DNA from: an uncultured Ruminococcus sp.
Lineage (GTDB): Bacteria > Bacillota_A > Clostridia > RUG12999
DNA: 6,318 bases
Assembly: GCA_902783995.1 (NCBI GenBank)
Contig: CACZTG010000055.1
Coordinates: 1-6,318, forward strand
Reading direction: 5' to 3'
Part shown: positions 1 to 6,096 of the stretch, piece after piece
Position numbering within the stretch: position 1 is the stretch's first letter
Layout of the letters: each line of letters begins with the position of its first letter
Position numbers and translations under genes: made by a program
The notes under the pieces: model-generated
Told to the model about the DNA's origin: nothing
Database searches by the model: none
What the model saw: only the letters and a program-made list of their open reading frames with translations

Positions 1-1046
1 AGATGAGCAACCTCAATACTGTGCATAAGCACGTTCTGACCGTAGCTGGTTCTGAAACGGAGCCTTCCGAGAATTTTAAGAAGCTCCGGATGAAGCCCGT
101 GAACGCCTGTTTCAAACGTTGCGCGTTCCGCCTCCTGTTTAATAACCGCATCAACTTCTTTGCGTGCCTTTTCAACCGTTTCCTCAATACGACCGGGCTG
201 AATACGCCCGTCCGCAATAAGCTTTTCAAGCGCAACCCTTGCGACCTCACGGCGTACAGGGTCAAAGCTCGAAAGCACAACGGCCTCCGGTGTATCGTCA
301 ATAATAAGGTCAACGCCCGTAGCGTTTTCGATGGCACGGATATTCCTGCCCTCTCTGCCTATTATACGACCTTTAAGCTCATCGCTCGGAAGTGAAACAA
401 CCGAAACGGTGGTTTCCGCGGCGTGGTCCGCCGCACATCTCTGAATTGCCATACCGACAATATTACGCGCTCTTTTATCAGCCTCTTCTTTTGCTTCTTC
501 TTCGATAGCCTTAACACGAACGGCTGCTTCGCGTTTAACTTCATCTTCAATATTGCGCAGCAATAATTCTTTTGCTTCTGTAACAGATAATCCCGATATT
601 TTTTCAAGCTGAGCAAGCTGTTTTTTCTGAATTTCAGCGACATCCTGCTGCATTACTTCAAGCTCCTTGTTTTTCTTTTTAAGAAGCTCCTCTTTTTGTT
701 CAAGGGAATCAAGCTTTTTATCCATAGATTCCTCTTTTTGAACAAGACGCCTTTCCTGACGGGAAATTTCGCTGCGGCGCTCTTTTATTTCCTTTTCAAG
801 CTCGCTGCGGGTTTTATGCATTTCCTCTTTTATTTCAAGCAAGGACTCTCTTTTTTTGCCTTCTGCCTCTTTCTGAGCGTTATCAATCAATTTTTTCGCT
901 TGTTGTTCGGCACTGCCGACAACCTTTTCAAATTTTCCTTTTCGGTACGATATACCGCAGTAAAAAGCAATAATTGCTATAATAAAGGCTATGCCTAAAA
1001 AAATCGCTGCCGACGCTCCGAGGTTCAAATTAAAAATACTGAACAA
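1..1046 (-). CDS. rny: Ribonuclease Y, N-terminal part (truncated by window edge)
   Basis: This is the membrane-anchored endoribonuclease that starts mRNA turnover in Firmicutes. The window holds 348 codons; the family is usually about 520 residues, so the catalytic HD domain and C-terminus lie outside. Seen in order: a hydrophobic anchor at about residues 11-30, a long charged Lys/Glu-rich coiled coil at about 36-200, and a KH RNA-binding domain with [15 protein letters not shown] at 226-240. The fragment ends in MHSIEVAH at 341-348, where the HD domain begins. The start is TTG at 1046: an in-frame TGA lies at 1065-1067, and an AAAGGAGG sequence precedes the TTG. No ATG gives the transmembrane anchor. 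The gene has its own promoter and a structured leader, so it is probably transcribed separately from metK as well as by possible readthrough. The family identity is very secure; the exact start codon is slightly less so. Confidence 0.97.
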   Translation of the reverse strand, partial: MFSIFNLNLGASAAIFLGIAFIIAIIAFYCGISYRKGKFEKVVGSAEQQAKKLIDNAQKEAEGKKRESLLEIKEEMHKTRSELEKEIKERRSEISRQERRLVQKEESMDKKLDSLEQKEELLKKKNKELEVMQQDVAEIQKKQLAQLEKISGLSVTEAKELLLRNIEDEVKREAAVRVKAIEEEAKEEADKRARNIVGMAIQRCAADHAAETTVSVVSLPSDELKGRIIGREGRNIRAIENATGVDLIIDDTPEAVVLSSFDPVRREVARVALEKLIADGRIQPGRIEETVEKARKEVDAVIKQEAERATFETGVHGLHPELLKILGRLRFRTSYGQNVLMHSIEVAH

Positions 1047-1050
1047 TCTG

Positions 1051-1065
1051 CTCCAAACCTCCTTT
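1051..1065 (-). promoter_or_regulatory. Ribosome binding site deciding the rny TTG start
   Basis: On the minus strand AAAGGAGG (1058-1065) lies 11 nt from the TTG, and a second GGAG (1051-1054) lies 4 nt from it. The doubled Shine-Dalgarno gives one site that is rather far and one that is rather near. The strong first match supports translation starting at the TTG at 1046 instead of a later internal codon. Confidence 0.75.
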
Positions 1066-1096
1066 CACGTACTGATATTTTTTTGTCTTTCTCACA

Positions 1097-1123
1097 ATAT
1101 AATGCGGCGTTTCCACACTATAT
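1097..1123 (-). promoter_or_regulatory. rny leader hairpin 2
   Basis: The arms 1113-1123 and 1097-1107 can form an 11-bp stem around a 5-nt loop (AAACG in the minus strand). Two of the pairs (1105/1115 and 1102/1118) are G-U in minus-strand RNA but C/A mismatches in plus-strand RNA. The helix is therefore complete only in the rny transcript. It ends about 31 nt upstream of the AAAGGAGG. A role in rny expression or mRNA stability is inference. Confidence 0.5.
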
Positions 1124-1137
1124 ATATCATAATAATT

Positions 1138-1170
1138 CGGAAAAATATGACAAAAACCTCATATTTTCCG
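1138..1170 (-). promoter_or_regulatory. rny leader hairpin 1
   Basis: This inverted repeat has arms CGGAAAATATGA (minus strand, 1159-1170) and TCATATTTTTCCG (1138-1150), giving 12 bp with one bulged T around an 8-nt loop. It begins about 25 nt after the predicted rny transcription start. No T-run follows in the direction of transcription, so it does not look like an intrinsic terminator. It could be a stabilising 5' stem or a protein or RNase site. Confidence 0.55.
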
Positions 1171-1201
1171 ACGAAAAATGACTGTGAAATTATACTATTA
1201 T

Positions 1202-1230
1202 ATTTTATCTCAAAATCATCATATTGTCAA
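1202..1230 (-). promoter_or_regulatory. Sigma-A type promoter of rny
   Basis: On the minus strand there is a perfect -35 hexamer TTGACA (1225-1230), a 17-nt spacer, and a -10 hexamer TAAAAT (1202-1207, five of six consensus bases). An overlapping TATAAT lies slightly downstream. Transcription would start near 1195, giving an untranslated leader of about 150 nt before the TTG of rny. This is the best vegetative promoter match I found in the window. Confidence 0.82.
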
Positions 1231-1283
1231 GTGTTTTATCAAATTTAAAGTTTTCTTTTGTGTTACAGCTTTTAAAAAACAGC

Positions 1284-2465
1284 TTACAAAAGCGCTTTGA
1301 TTTCATCAATTTTATCGGTTTTTTCCCACGGAAGGTCAATATCCGTTCTGCCAAAATGTCCGTAAGCCGCAGTCTGGCGGTATATAGGACGGCGAAGGTC
1401 AAGTTTTTCGATAATTGCCGCCGGACGCAGGTCAAACACTTTTGAAATAATTTCCTCAAGCTTTTCGTCCGAAACCTTTCCCGTGCCGTAGGTTTCCGCG
1501 CGGACGGAAACGGGATTAGCCATACCTATGGCATAGGCAAGTTGAATTTCACATTTATCGGCAAGACCTGCCGCGACAATGTTTTTGGCGACATATCTTG
1601 CCGCGTAGCTTGCGCTGCGGTCAACCTTTGTCGGGTCCTTTCCCGAAAAAGCGCCGCCGCCGTGACGGGCCGCGCCGCCGTATGTATCAACAATAATTTT
1701 TCTGCCCGTAAGACCGGAATCGCCGTGAGGACCGCCGATAACAAAATTACCCGACGGATTTACAAAATAATTTGTTTTTTCGTCAAGAAGCTCCTGCGGC
1801 ACAACAGTGTCGATAACGTGCTTTATAATATCCTTTCTTATTTGCTCCTGCGAAACATCGGGGTCATGCTGAGTTGAAACGACAATTGTGTCGATTCTCA
1901 CGATTTTATCATCGTCATACTCGACCGTGACCTGCGTTTTTCCGTCGGGGCGAAGATATGGAAGAAGCCCTTGTTTGCGGACATCGGCAAGCTTTTTCGC
2001 AAGCTTATGAGCAAGAGAAATGCTGAGCGGCATAAGCTCAGGAGTTTCGTTGCAGGCATAGCCGAACATCATACCCTGGTCGCCCGCTCCGGTAGAGGAA
2101 TAAACGTCATCGTTATCGCCTCCGCGCGCTTCAAGAGCGACATCAACACCGCAGGCAATATCGGGGCTTTGCTCGTCAATGGCGGTAACAACACTGCAGG
2201 TTTCTCCGTCAAAACCGTATTTCGCTCTGTTATAACCGATATCGCAAATTATTTTTCTCGCGATTTTCGGAATATCGACATAACTGTTTGTTGTTATTTC
2301 GCCCATAACGAAAACAATACCTGTTGTAACTGTGGTTTCACACGCGACACGGGCTGCTTTGTCGTGTTTTAAAATTTCATCAAGGATACCGTCCGAAATC
2401 TGGTCGCAGATTTTATCCGGATGCCCTTCCGTAACGGATTCTGATGTGAACAATCTTTTTGCCAT
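1284..2465 (-). CDS. metK: S-adenosylmethionine synthetase
   Basis: This cytosolic enzyme makes S-adenosylmethionine from methionine and ATP, releasing phosphate and pyrophosphate. The protein is 393 residues, the normal family length. Visible motifs are GHPDK at 14-18 (ATP/methionine site), IDEQSPDIA at 96-104, the [12 protein letters not shown] signature at 126-137 and the phosphate-binding glycine-rich loop [16 protein letters not shown] at 269-284. The three-part fold is complete. The ATG at 2465 was chosen because AAAGGA sits 9 nt upstream and the family begins with a short basic stretch before [13 protein letters not shown]. An in-frame TTG three codons earlier overlaps the ribF stop and is less likely. 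Only 5 nt separate it from ribF, which suggests co-transcription and probably translational coupling. No SAM riboswitch precedes it. No convincing terminator follows the TAA. Confidence 0.99.
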   Translation of the reverse strand: MAKRLFTSESVTEGHPDKICDQISDGILDEILKHDKAARVACETTVTTGIVFVMGEITTNSYVDIPKIARKIICDIGYNRAKYGFDGETCSVVTAIDEQSPDIACGVDVALEARGGDNDDVYSSTGAGDQGMMFGYACNETPELMPLSISLAHKLAKKLADVRKQGLLPYLRPDGKTQVTVEYDDDKIVRIDTIVVSTQHDPDVSQEQIRKDIIKHVIDTVVPQELLDEKTNYFVNPSGNFVIGGPHGDSGLTGRKIIVDTYGGAARHGGGAFSGKDPTKVDRSASYAARYVAKNIVAAGLADKCEIQLAYAIGMANPVSVRAETYGTGKVSDEKLEEIISKVFDLRPAAIIEKLDLRRPIYRQTAAYGHFGRTDIDLPWEKTDKIDEIKALL

Positions 2466-2470
2466 TGAAA

Positions 2471-3382
2471 TCAATCCTTTCTGAATTTTTTCTGTTTATT
2501 TATTAAAACAGATATTTCTTTATCTTTTTCAAGCTGATTTATAAGCTTTTCTTTGCTGTCAAATTTTTCTGTTGCACGAAGTTTTTTTATTAGCGAAACC
2601 TCGATTGTTTTGCCGTAAAGGTCCTTGTCACTGCCTATTATATGAGTTTCCGCAAGCTCCTCGGAGGAATCAAACGTCGGAGCGTTTCCGATATTGGTTA
2701 TTGCGGGATAGGTTTTGCCGTCGAGAGTAACCTGCGAACAGTAAACTCCCCGTCCCGGAACAATCGAATTTTCCTGCAGAAGAAAATTTACGGTGGGAAA
2801 GCCGATTTGCCTTCCTTCTTCTCTGCCGTGAATCACAACGCCGCTTATCGTAAGAAGCCTGCCGCAGTATTTATAAACCTCATCGACTCTGCCCTGCTCC
2901 GCAAGGCGTTTAATAAGACTGCTGCTTATTACCGCGCCGCCGTCGGTTTTTTCAAGGTCTGAAATATGACATTCCACGCCGTATTCATTACACAGACTGC
3001 GGAGCTTTTTCGCGTCACCCGAAGCGTTTTTGCCGAAGCGAAAATTTTCTCCCACAACAACCGCCGCAGCCGCAAGCTTTTTAATAAGGATTTCATTCAC
3101 AAAGTCTTCGGGCGAAAGCGACATAAAGCTTTTGTTGAATTTTTGGACATAAATCTCATCGGCACCAAGCCCCAAAAGAAGTTCTTTTCGCCTTTTTTCA
3201 CTTAAAAAGGAAAGACTTTTTTTGTGAAGCTCCAGGTTTTCATCAAAAGTAAAAACAACAGTTTTTAAATTTTTCAGCTTCGCGATTTCGGCGGCACGCC
3301 CGATAAGCTTTGCGTGCCCTTTATGTACGGCATTGAAGCCGCCGATAACCACAACCGTTTTCCCAGGTTTAACTTTTGACAT
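2471..3382 (-). CDS. ribF: Bifunctional riboflavin kinase / FMN adenylyltransferase
   Basis: It phosphorylates riboflavin to FMN and then adenylylates FMN to FAD. The protein is 303 residues, a usual length. The N-terminal nucleotidyltransferase half has [10 protein letters not shown] at 14-23, [13 protein letters not shown] at 111-123 and ISSSLIK at 152-158. The C-terminal riboflavin kinase half has [15 protein letters not shown] at 186-200 (the PTxN motif), GVYCSQ at 212-217, NIGNAPTF at 230-237, the probable catalytic Glu245 in ETH, and LYGK at 255-258. The first motif departs from the usual GFFDGVHxGH because the Asp-Gly pair is Asn-Ala. The ATG at 3382 follows a GGAGG with a 5-nt spacer; an upstream in-frame extension overlaps truB and has no support. 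It sits 29 nt after truB, the order typical of Firmicutes. Confidence 0.95.
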   Translation of the reverse strand: MSKVKPGKTVVVIGGFNAVHKGHAKLIGRAAEIAKLKNLKTVVFTFDENLELHKKSLSFLSEKRRKELLLGLGADEIYVQKFNKSFMSLSPEDFVNEILIKKLAAAAVVVGENFRFGKNASGDAKKLRSLCNEYGVECHISDLEKTDGGAVISSSLIKRLAEQGRVDEVYKYCGRLLTISGVVIHGREEGRQIGFPTVNFLLQENSIVPGRGVYCSQVTLDGKTYPAITNIGNAPTFDSSEELAETHIIGSDKDLYGKTIEVSLIKKLRATEKFDSKEKLINQLEKDKEISVLINKQKKFRKD

Positions 3383-3411
3383 ATGAACCTCCGTTGTTTT
3401 ATATTGCAGTT

Positions 3412-4275
3412 TTAATAAAAACTTTTTTCCATTTTCAAAACTGTTCCCGTAAAATAGGAAATGCAAAGAAAATCCCCGCTTGGGGCATAAAGGCAATATT
3501 TTTCGCCGTTTACAAGCCCTTCGCATCGTACCGGAATACCGTTTTTAACGGCTTTTGCGGCGTCTTCCGAAAGCTTTAACCGCTTATAGGGAAAAAGCTT
3601 ATCAACGGGAACAAGTATATCATCAATGATTGACGGATTATTTTCAAGCGCTTCAAGCTCCACGGAATTTTCAACAAGAAACATACCGCTTTTTATGCGC
3701 ACAAGCTTGTCCATTGCCGCTCCGCAGCCGAGCTTTGCGCCGATATCGTCACAAAGTGTCCTTATGTATGTACCCTTTGAGCACGAAACTTCAATTTCTG
3801 ACGAAGCGCCGTCAAAGGAAAGAATTTTTATGTCATATATTTTAATTTTCCGGGGCTTTCTTTCAACCTCTATGCCCTGCCTCGCAAGCTTATAAAGAGG
3901 CTGACCGTTCATTTTTACTGCCGAATACATCGGAGGCACCTGCATAATTTCGCCCGTAAAGCTTTGAACAGCCTCCGCAAATTCTATTTCCGAAATATTA
4001 ACTTCTTTTTTTTCAAGCACTGTTCCCGTCATATCCTGTGTATCGGTTTTTACGCCGAGAATAAGCCTTGCCCTATACGCTTTATCGCTGTCAGTAAGCA
4101 TACCCGCGGCTTTTGTCGCTTTGCCGAGGCATATGGGAAGCACGCCTTCCGCGCCGGGGTCGAGAGTTCCCGTATGTCCGGTTTTTTCGCCGGTAAGACG
4201 GCGCAGTTTTGTTACAACGGCATTTGACGTTATGCCGGACGGCTTATATATATTCAACACTCCGTTTCTTGTCAT
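3412..4275 (-). CDS. truB: tRNA pseudouridine(55) synthase
   Basis: It isomerises U55 in the T-loop of most tRNAs to pseudouridine. The protein is 287 residues. The family block GHTGTLDPGAEGVLP (33-47) contains the catalytic Asp39. Other conserved blocks are the start NIYKPSGITS (8-17), DKAYRARLILGVKTDTQD (64-81), PPMYSAVKMNGQPLYKLAR (114-132) and SCSKGTYIRTLCDDIG (164-179). The C-terminal 60-70 residues fit a small PUA-like domain. The ATG at 4275 was chosen because TAAGGAG lies 7 nt upstream and the protein then begins like other TruB proteins. A small AACCG/CGGTT stem (4289-4301) directly abuts this ribosome binding site and might tune initiation. It lies between the nrnA-type gene (55-nt gap) and ribF (29-nt gap) in what looks like one operon. 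Confidence 0.98.
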   Translation of the reverse strand: MTRNGVLNIYKPSGITSNAVVTKLRRLTGEKTGHTGTLDPGAEGVLPICLGKATKAAGMLTDSDKAYRARLILGVKTDTQDMTGTVLEKKEVNISEIEFAEAVQSFTGEIMQVPPMYSAVKMNGQPLYKLARQGIEVERKPRKIKIYDIKILSFDGASSEIEVSCSKGTYIRTLCDDIGAKLGCGAAMDKLVRIKSGMFLVENSVELEALENNPSIIDDILVPVDKLFPYKRLKLSEDAAKAVKNGIPVRCEGLVNGEKYCLYAPSGDFLCISYFTGTVLKMEKSFY

Positions 4276-4330
4276 ATCGCAACTCCTTAACCGCAACGGT
4301 TTACAAAAAGAACAATGTTACCAAAAGATA

Positions 4331-5287
4331 CTATAAAACCTCATCAAGAAGCGGCAGCAGCGTTTCTTCCGTTTCTTTAAGAGAGCCTTTATATGAACAG
4401 CCGCCCGCGTGTTTATGACCGCCTCCGCCAAGCCTTTTGGCGATAAGACTGACGTCCGCGTAGGCATTGGAGCGCAGGCTGATACGTATTTCATCGTCAC
4501 GTTCCTTTAAAAAAATACCGATTTCAACGCCTTCAACGCTTCTGGGAATATTAACAAAGCCTTCCGAATCGTCCTCGCTTGCTCCTGTTTTTTCAAGCAT
4601 TTCTTTTGTTAGGCACACAATTGCGGCTTTGCCTCCTTTAAGCATACGAAGAGTTGAGTAAACCATACCTTTAAGCTGAATTTTTTTAAGCGAATTGTTT
4701 TCAAAAACCATACGGTTTATATAGGCAATGTCAAGCCCCGTTTCAAGCAGCTCCGCCGCCGCGCGCAGCGTTGCGGGCGAAGTGCAGGAATAGCGCATAC
4801 CGCCTGTGTCGGAGGTTATCCCCGTGTAAAGGAAAAACGCGGTTTCACGGCTTATTGTTAAACCGAGAGCTTTTATGATAAGATAAATCATTTCGCAGGT
4901 TGAACTTAAAGAGCCCATTATAGTGCATTTTTCACCGAAACCGTCGTTTGTTTCGTGGTGGTCTATAACAAGAGTATGGTCCGCAGAGTTAAACAAAGGC
5001 TCACTTTTACCGATTCTCGAAAGCTCGCCGCAGTCAAGAACAATAACATCACGTTTTTCCGCCGCTTTTTCGGCAAGAATATAATCATTACCCAGAAAAG
5101 CATAGCCCTGCGGAATGTCTTTTTCAAGAACAACATCGGCGGTTTTGCCGTTTTCGCGCAGAAAACGGCACAGCCCGAAGCTGCTGCCGAGAGCGTCACC
5201 GTCGGGATTTACGTGAGGAATTATATAAACTTTATGAAGCCTCATTATTTCATGAGCCATAAGAGTAAGGTCAATAGCTTTCGTCAC
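4331..5287 (-). CDS. nrnA: DHH/DHHA1 phosphoesterase, NrnA-type nanoRNase / pAp phosphatase
   Basis: It belongs to the DHH superfamily of Mn-dependent phosphoesterases. Characterised relatives such as Bacillus NrnA degrade 2-5 nt RNAs from the ends and dephosphorylate 3'-phosphoadenosine 5'-phosphate. The protein is 318 residues (Bacillus NrnA is similar). Metal-binding motifs are HVNPDGDALGSS at 25-36, Asp85 in VIVLDCG, the DHH triplet at 109-111 in VIDHHETND, and Asp160 in TGITSDTGG. The DHHA1 domain carries the glycine-rich GGGGHKHAGG at 287-296. The start is GTG at 5287 with GAGG 9 nt upstream; the encoded N-terminus matches the family length. The gene is 45 nt after rbfA and 55 nt before truB, a common Firmicute position. 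Relatives are also cyclic-dinucleotide (pGpG/pApA) phosphodiesterases, so the substrate preference cannot be settled from sequence alone. Confidence 0.92.
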   Translation of the reverse strand: MTKAIDLTLMAHEIMRLHKVYIIPHVNPDGDALGSSFGLCRFLRENGKTADVVLEKDIPQGYAFLGNDYILAEKAAEKRDVIVLDCGELSRIGKSEPLFNSADHTLVIDHHETNDGFGEKCTIMGSLSSTCEMIYLIIKALGLTISRETAFFLYTGITSDTGGMRYSCTSPATLRAAAELLETGLDIAYINRMVFENNSLKKIQLKGMVYSTLRMLKGGKAAIVCLTKEMLEKTGASEDDSEGFVNIPRSVEGVEIGIFLKERDDEIRISLRSNAYADVSLIAKRLGGGGHKHAGGCSYKGSLKETEETLLPLLDEVL

Positions 5288-5332
5288 TTTTTACTGCCTC
5301 GTCTTTCCGTAAAATTTTTTTAAAGCGCTTTT

Positions 5333-5692
5333 TCAGGCTTCGCCGCTGTTTTTCCTGCTTATTTCGGCAATTATATCATTTATATGCGCGCCCTGTTTAA
5401 GACCCTCGTCAATAACAAAACTGAATTCGGGAGTATAGCGGAGCTGAACACGTCTGCCGATTTCACGGCGTACAAAGCCCGCGCTTTGCTTTAAGCCTTT
5501 AAGCACTTCGGCGGAATCATACTCCTTGCCGAAAACGCTGACATATACCTTCGCGTATTTAAGGTCACGGCTGACATCTACCTTTGTAACCGAGATAAAT
5601 TCGGGAATACGGGGGTCCTTAAGCTCTCGCAGCACCGCCGCACATTCTCTTTTAACCTCCTCGGAAATTCTGTCTATTCTGTCAAATCCCAT
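5333..5692 (-). CDS. rbfA: Ribosome-binding factor A
   Basis: RbfA is a small KH-fold protein that binds the 30S subunit and helps late maturation of the 16S rRNA 5' end. With the ATG at 5692 it has 119 residues, the normal size. Family blocks are RIDRISEEVKRE (5-16), LKDPRIPEFISVTKVDVSRD (24-43), the central AKVYVSVFG (47-55), SAGFVRREIGRRVQLRYTPE (70-89) and FVIDEGLKQGAHI (92-104). GGAG with a 6-nt spacer precedes the ATG. Two earlier in-frame starts exist, an ATG 4 codons and a GTG 11 codons upstream (5704 and 5725), also near purine-rich sequence. They would add a basic tail not typical of the family. The gene follows infB, its usual neighbour, but at an unusually long distance of about 400 nt. 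Confidence 0.96.
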   Translation of the reverse strand: MGFDRIDRISEEVKRECAAVLRELKDPRIPEFISVTKVDVSRDLKYAKVYVSVFGKEYDSAEVLKGLKQSAGFVRREIGRRVQLRYTPEFSFVIDEGLKQGAHINDIIAEISRKNSGEA

Positions 5693-5742
5693 AAAAATCT
5701 CCATTCTGCCGCTCCGCCTCGGCACAAACAGTAATTAAACAT

Positions 5743-5778
5743 ATCTCTTTCGGAGCGGAGCAAAGGAATGAAAGAGAT
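5743..5778 (-). promoter_or_regulatory. rbfA leader hairpin with loop complementary to the start region
   Basis: The inverted repeat ATCTCTTTC (5743-5751) / GAAAGAGAT (5770-5778) is a perfect 9-bp stem with an 18-nt loop, about 50 nt upstream of the rbfA ATG. In the minus-strand transcript the loop and its stem edge contain CCGCTCCG (5751-5758). This is complementary over 8 nt to CGGAGCGG (5709-5716), just upstream of the rbfA ribosome binding site. A regulatory function is inference. Confidence 0.35.
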
Positions 5779-5851
5779 TTTTATGCGCACGTGCAAAAAC
5801 TCATACATGTTTTTAATCTGTCATAATCTCTTTTGGGGCGAAGAGAAAATA

Positions 5852-5952
5852 ATGCAGAACGGACAAACTGAGCATACAAAGCCGTTCAGGCTTTGTATGG
5901 TTACCCGAAGGCGTACATAGGTACGTCGAGAGGCGAAGTTTGTTCGTAGCAT
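5852..5952 (+). other. Candidate structured RNA or repeat element: three-way junction
   Basis: This block has no plausible ORF but three nested helices. P1 pairs 5859-5869 (ACGGACAAACT) with 5937-5947 (AGTTTGTTCGT), 11 bp including one G-U. It is extended beyond an internal loop by ATGC (5852-5855) with GCAT (5949-5952). P2 is a perfect 11-bp hairpin, CATACAAAGCC (5873-5883) with GGCTTTGTATG (5889-5899), loop GTTCA. P3 pairs GGCGTAC (5910-5916) with GTACGTC (5921-5927), loop ATAG, 7 bp including one G-U. Both G-U pairs become A/C mismatches in the opposite strand, so the fold favours plus-strand RNA. Joining strands are 3, 10 and 9 nt. I do not recognise the family. It could be a non-coding RNA, an element that folds as DNA, or a copy of a dispersed repeat. 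Confidence 0.45.
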
Positions 5953-6067
5953 AAAGCATTTTAATATAAAAATTTGTTTAAAACAAATTTTTACCTTGAA
6001 TTTAATTCGATTATATAAGATGAATTTGTTTAAATATCTCTATAATGGTCATTTTAATGCTTTATGC
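5949..6067. repeat. Block bounded by perfect 12-bp inverted repeats
   Basis: GCATAAAGCATT at 5949-5960 is the exact reverse complement of AATGCTTTATGC at 6056-6067. Together they enclose 95 very AT-rich nt with no gene. The interior contains a 27-nt palindrome (5967-5993) and a 12-nt direct repeat, AATTTGTTTAAA, at 5971-5982 and 6023-6034. The arrangement resembles a small non-autonomous element or a long-range stem. There is no transposase and I see no clear flanking target duplication, so a mobile origin is only a possibility. The left arm shares GCAT with the outer helix of the adjoining three-way junction. Confidence 0.5.
5967..5993. repeat. AT-rich perfect palindrome (13 bp + 1 + 13 bp)
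   Basis: The arms 5967-5979 and 5981-5993 are exact reverse complements around a single central A at 5980. Each arm contains AAATTTGTTT or its complement. Both strands end in a run of five T, so it could act as a weak bidirectional terminator, but the stem has only one G-C pair and no real GC-rich core. A protein-binding palindrome or part of a repeat element are alternatives. Confidence 0.5.
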
Positions 6068-6090
6068 GGTCTGTGCATTTTGTCACAGCC
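6068..6090 (-). other. Hairpin just downstream of the infB stop
   Basis: In the minus-strand transcript GGCTGTG (6084-6090) can pair with CACAG plus CC (6068-6075, one bulged A), leaving an 8-nt loop, 6 nt after the infB TAA. No T-run follows, so I do not call it an intrinsic terminator. It may be an mRNA 3' stabilising stem, or the outer edge of the repeat-rich block to its left. Confidence 0.4.
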
Positions 6091-6096
6091 CCAATT

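Noticed and set aside
3..395. Long plus-strand open frame opposite rny, and similar ones opposite metK, ribF, truB and nrnA.
   Set aside because: They have no recognisable domain or good ribosome binding sites, and they lie fully antisense to strongly conserved genes whose codon bias creates them.
1260..1300. Possible rho-independent terminator after metK (GCTTTT ... AAAAGC with T-run).
   Set aside because: The stem is about 6 bp with a 14-nt loop, and the T-run lies inside the loop instead of after the stem. Not convincing.
1289..5331. The palindrome AAAGCGCTTT occurs at 1289-1298 (end of metK) and at 5322-5331 (just after the rbfA stop).
   Set aside because: Only two copies. One is explained by coding for the MetK tail, and there is no loop or T-run pattern of a terminator at both. 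Chance is a sufficient explanation.
5873..5899. The perfect 11-bp hairpin as an intrinsic terminator between infB and rbfA.
   Set aside because: No T-run follows on either strand, and rbfA downstream needs transcription from somewhere; no clear rbfA promoter was found.
5693..6096. CRISPR array or tRNA gene in the infB-rbfA gap.
   Set aside because: There are no regularly spaced repeats, and no cloverleaf with T-loop GTTC in the right geometry. The GTTCA present is the loop of an 11-bp hairpin.
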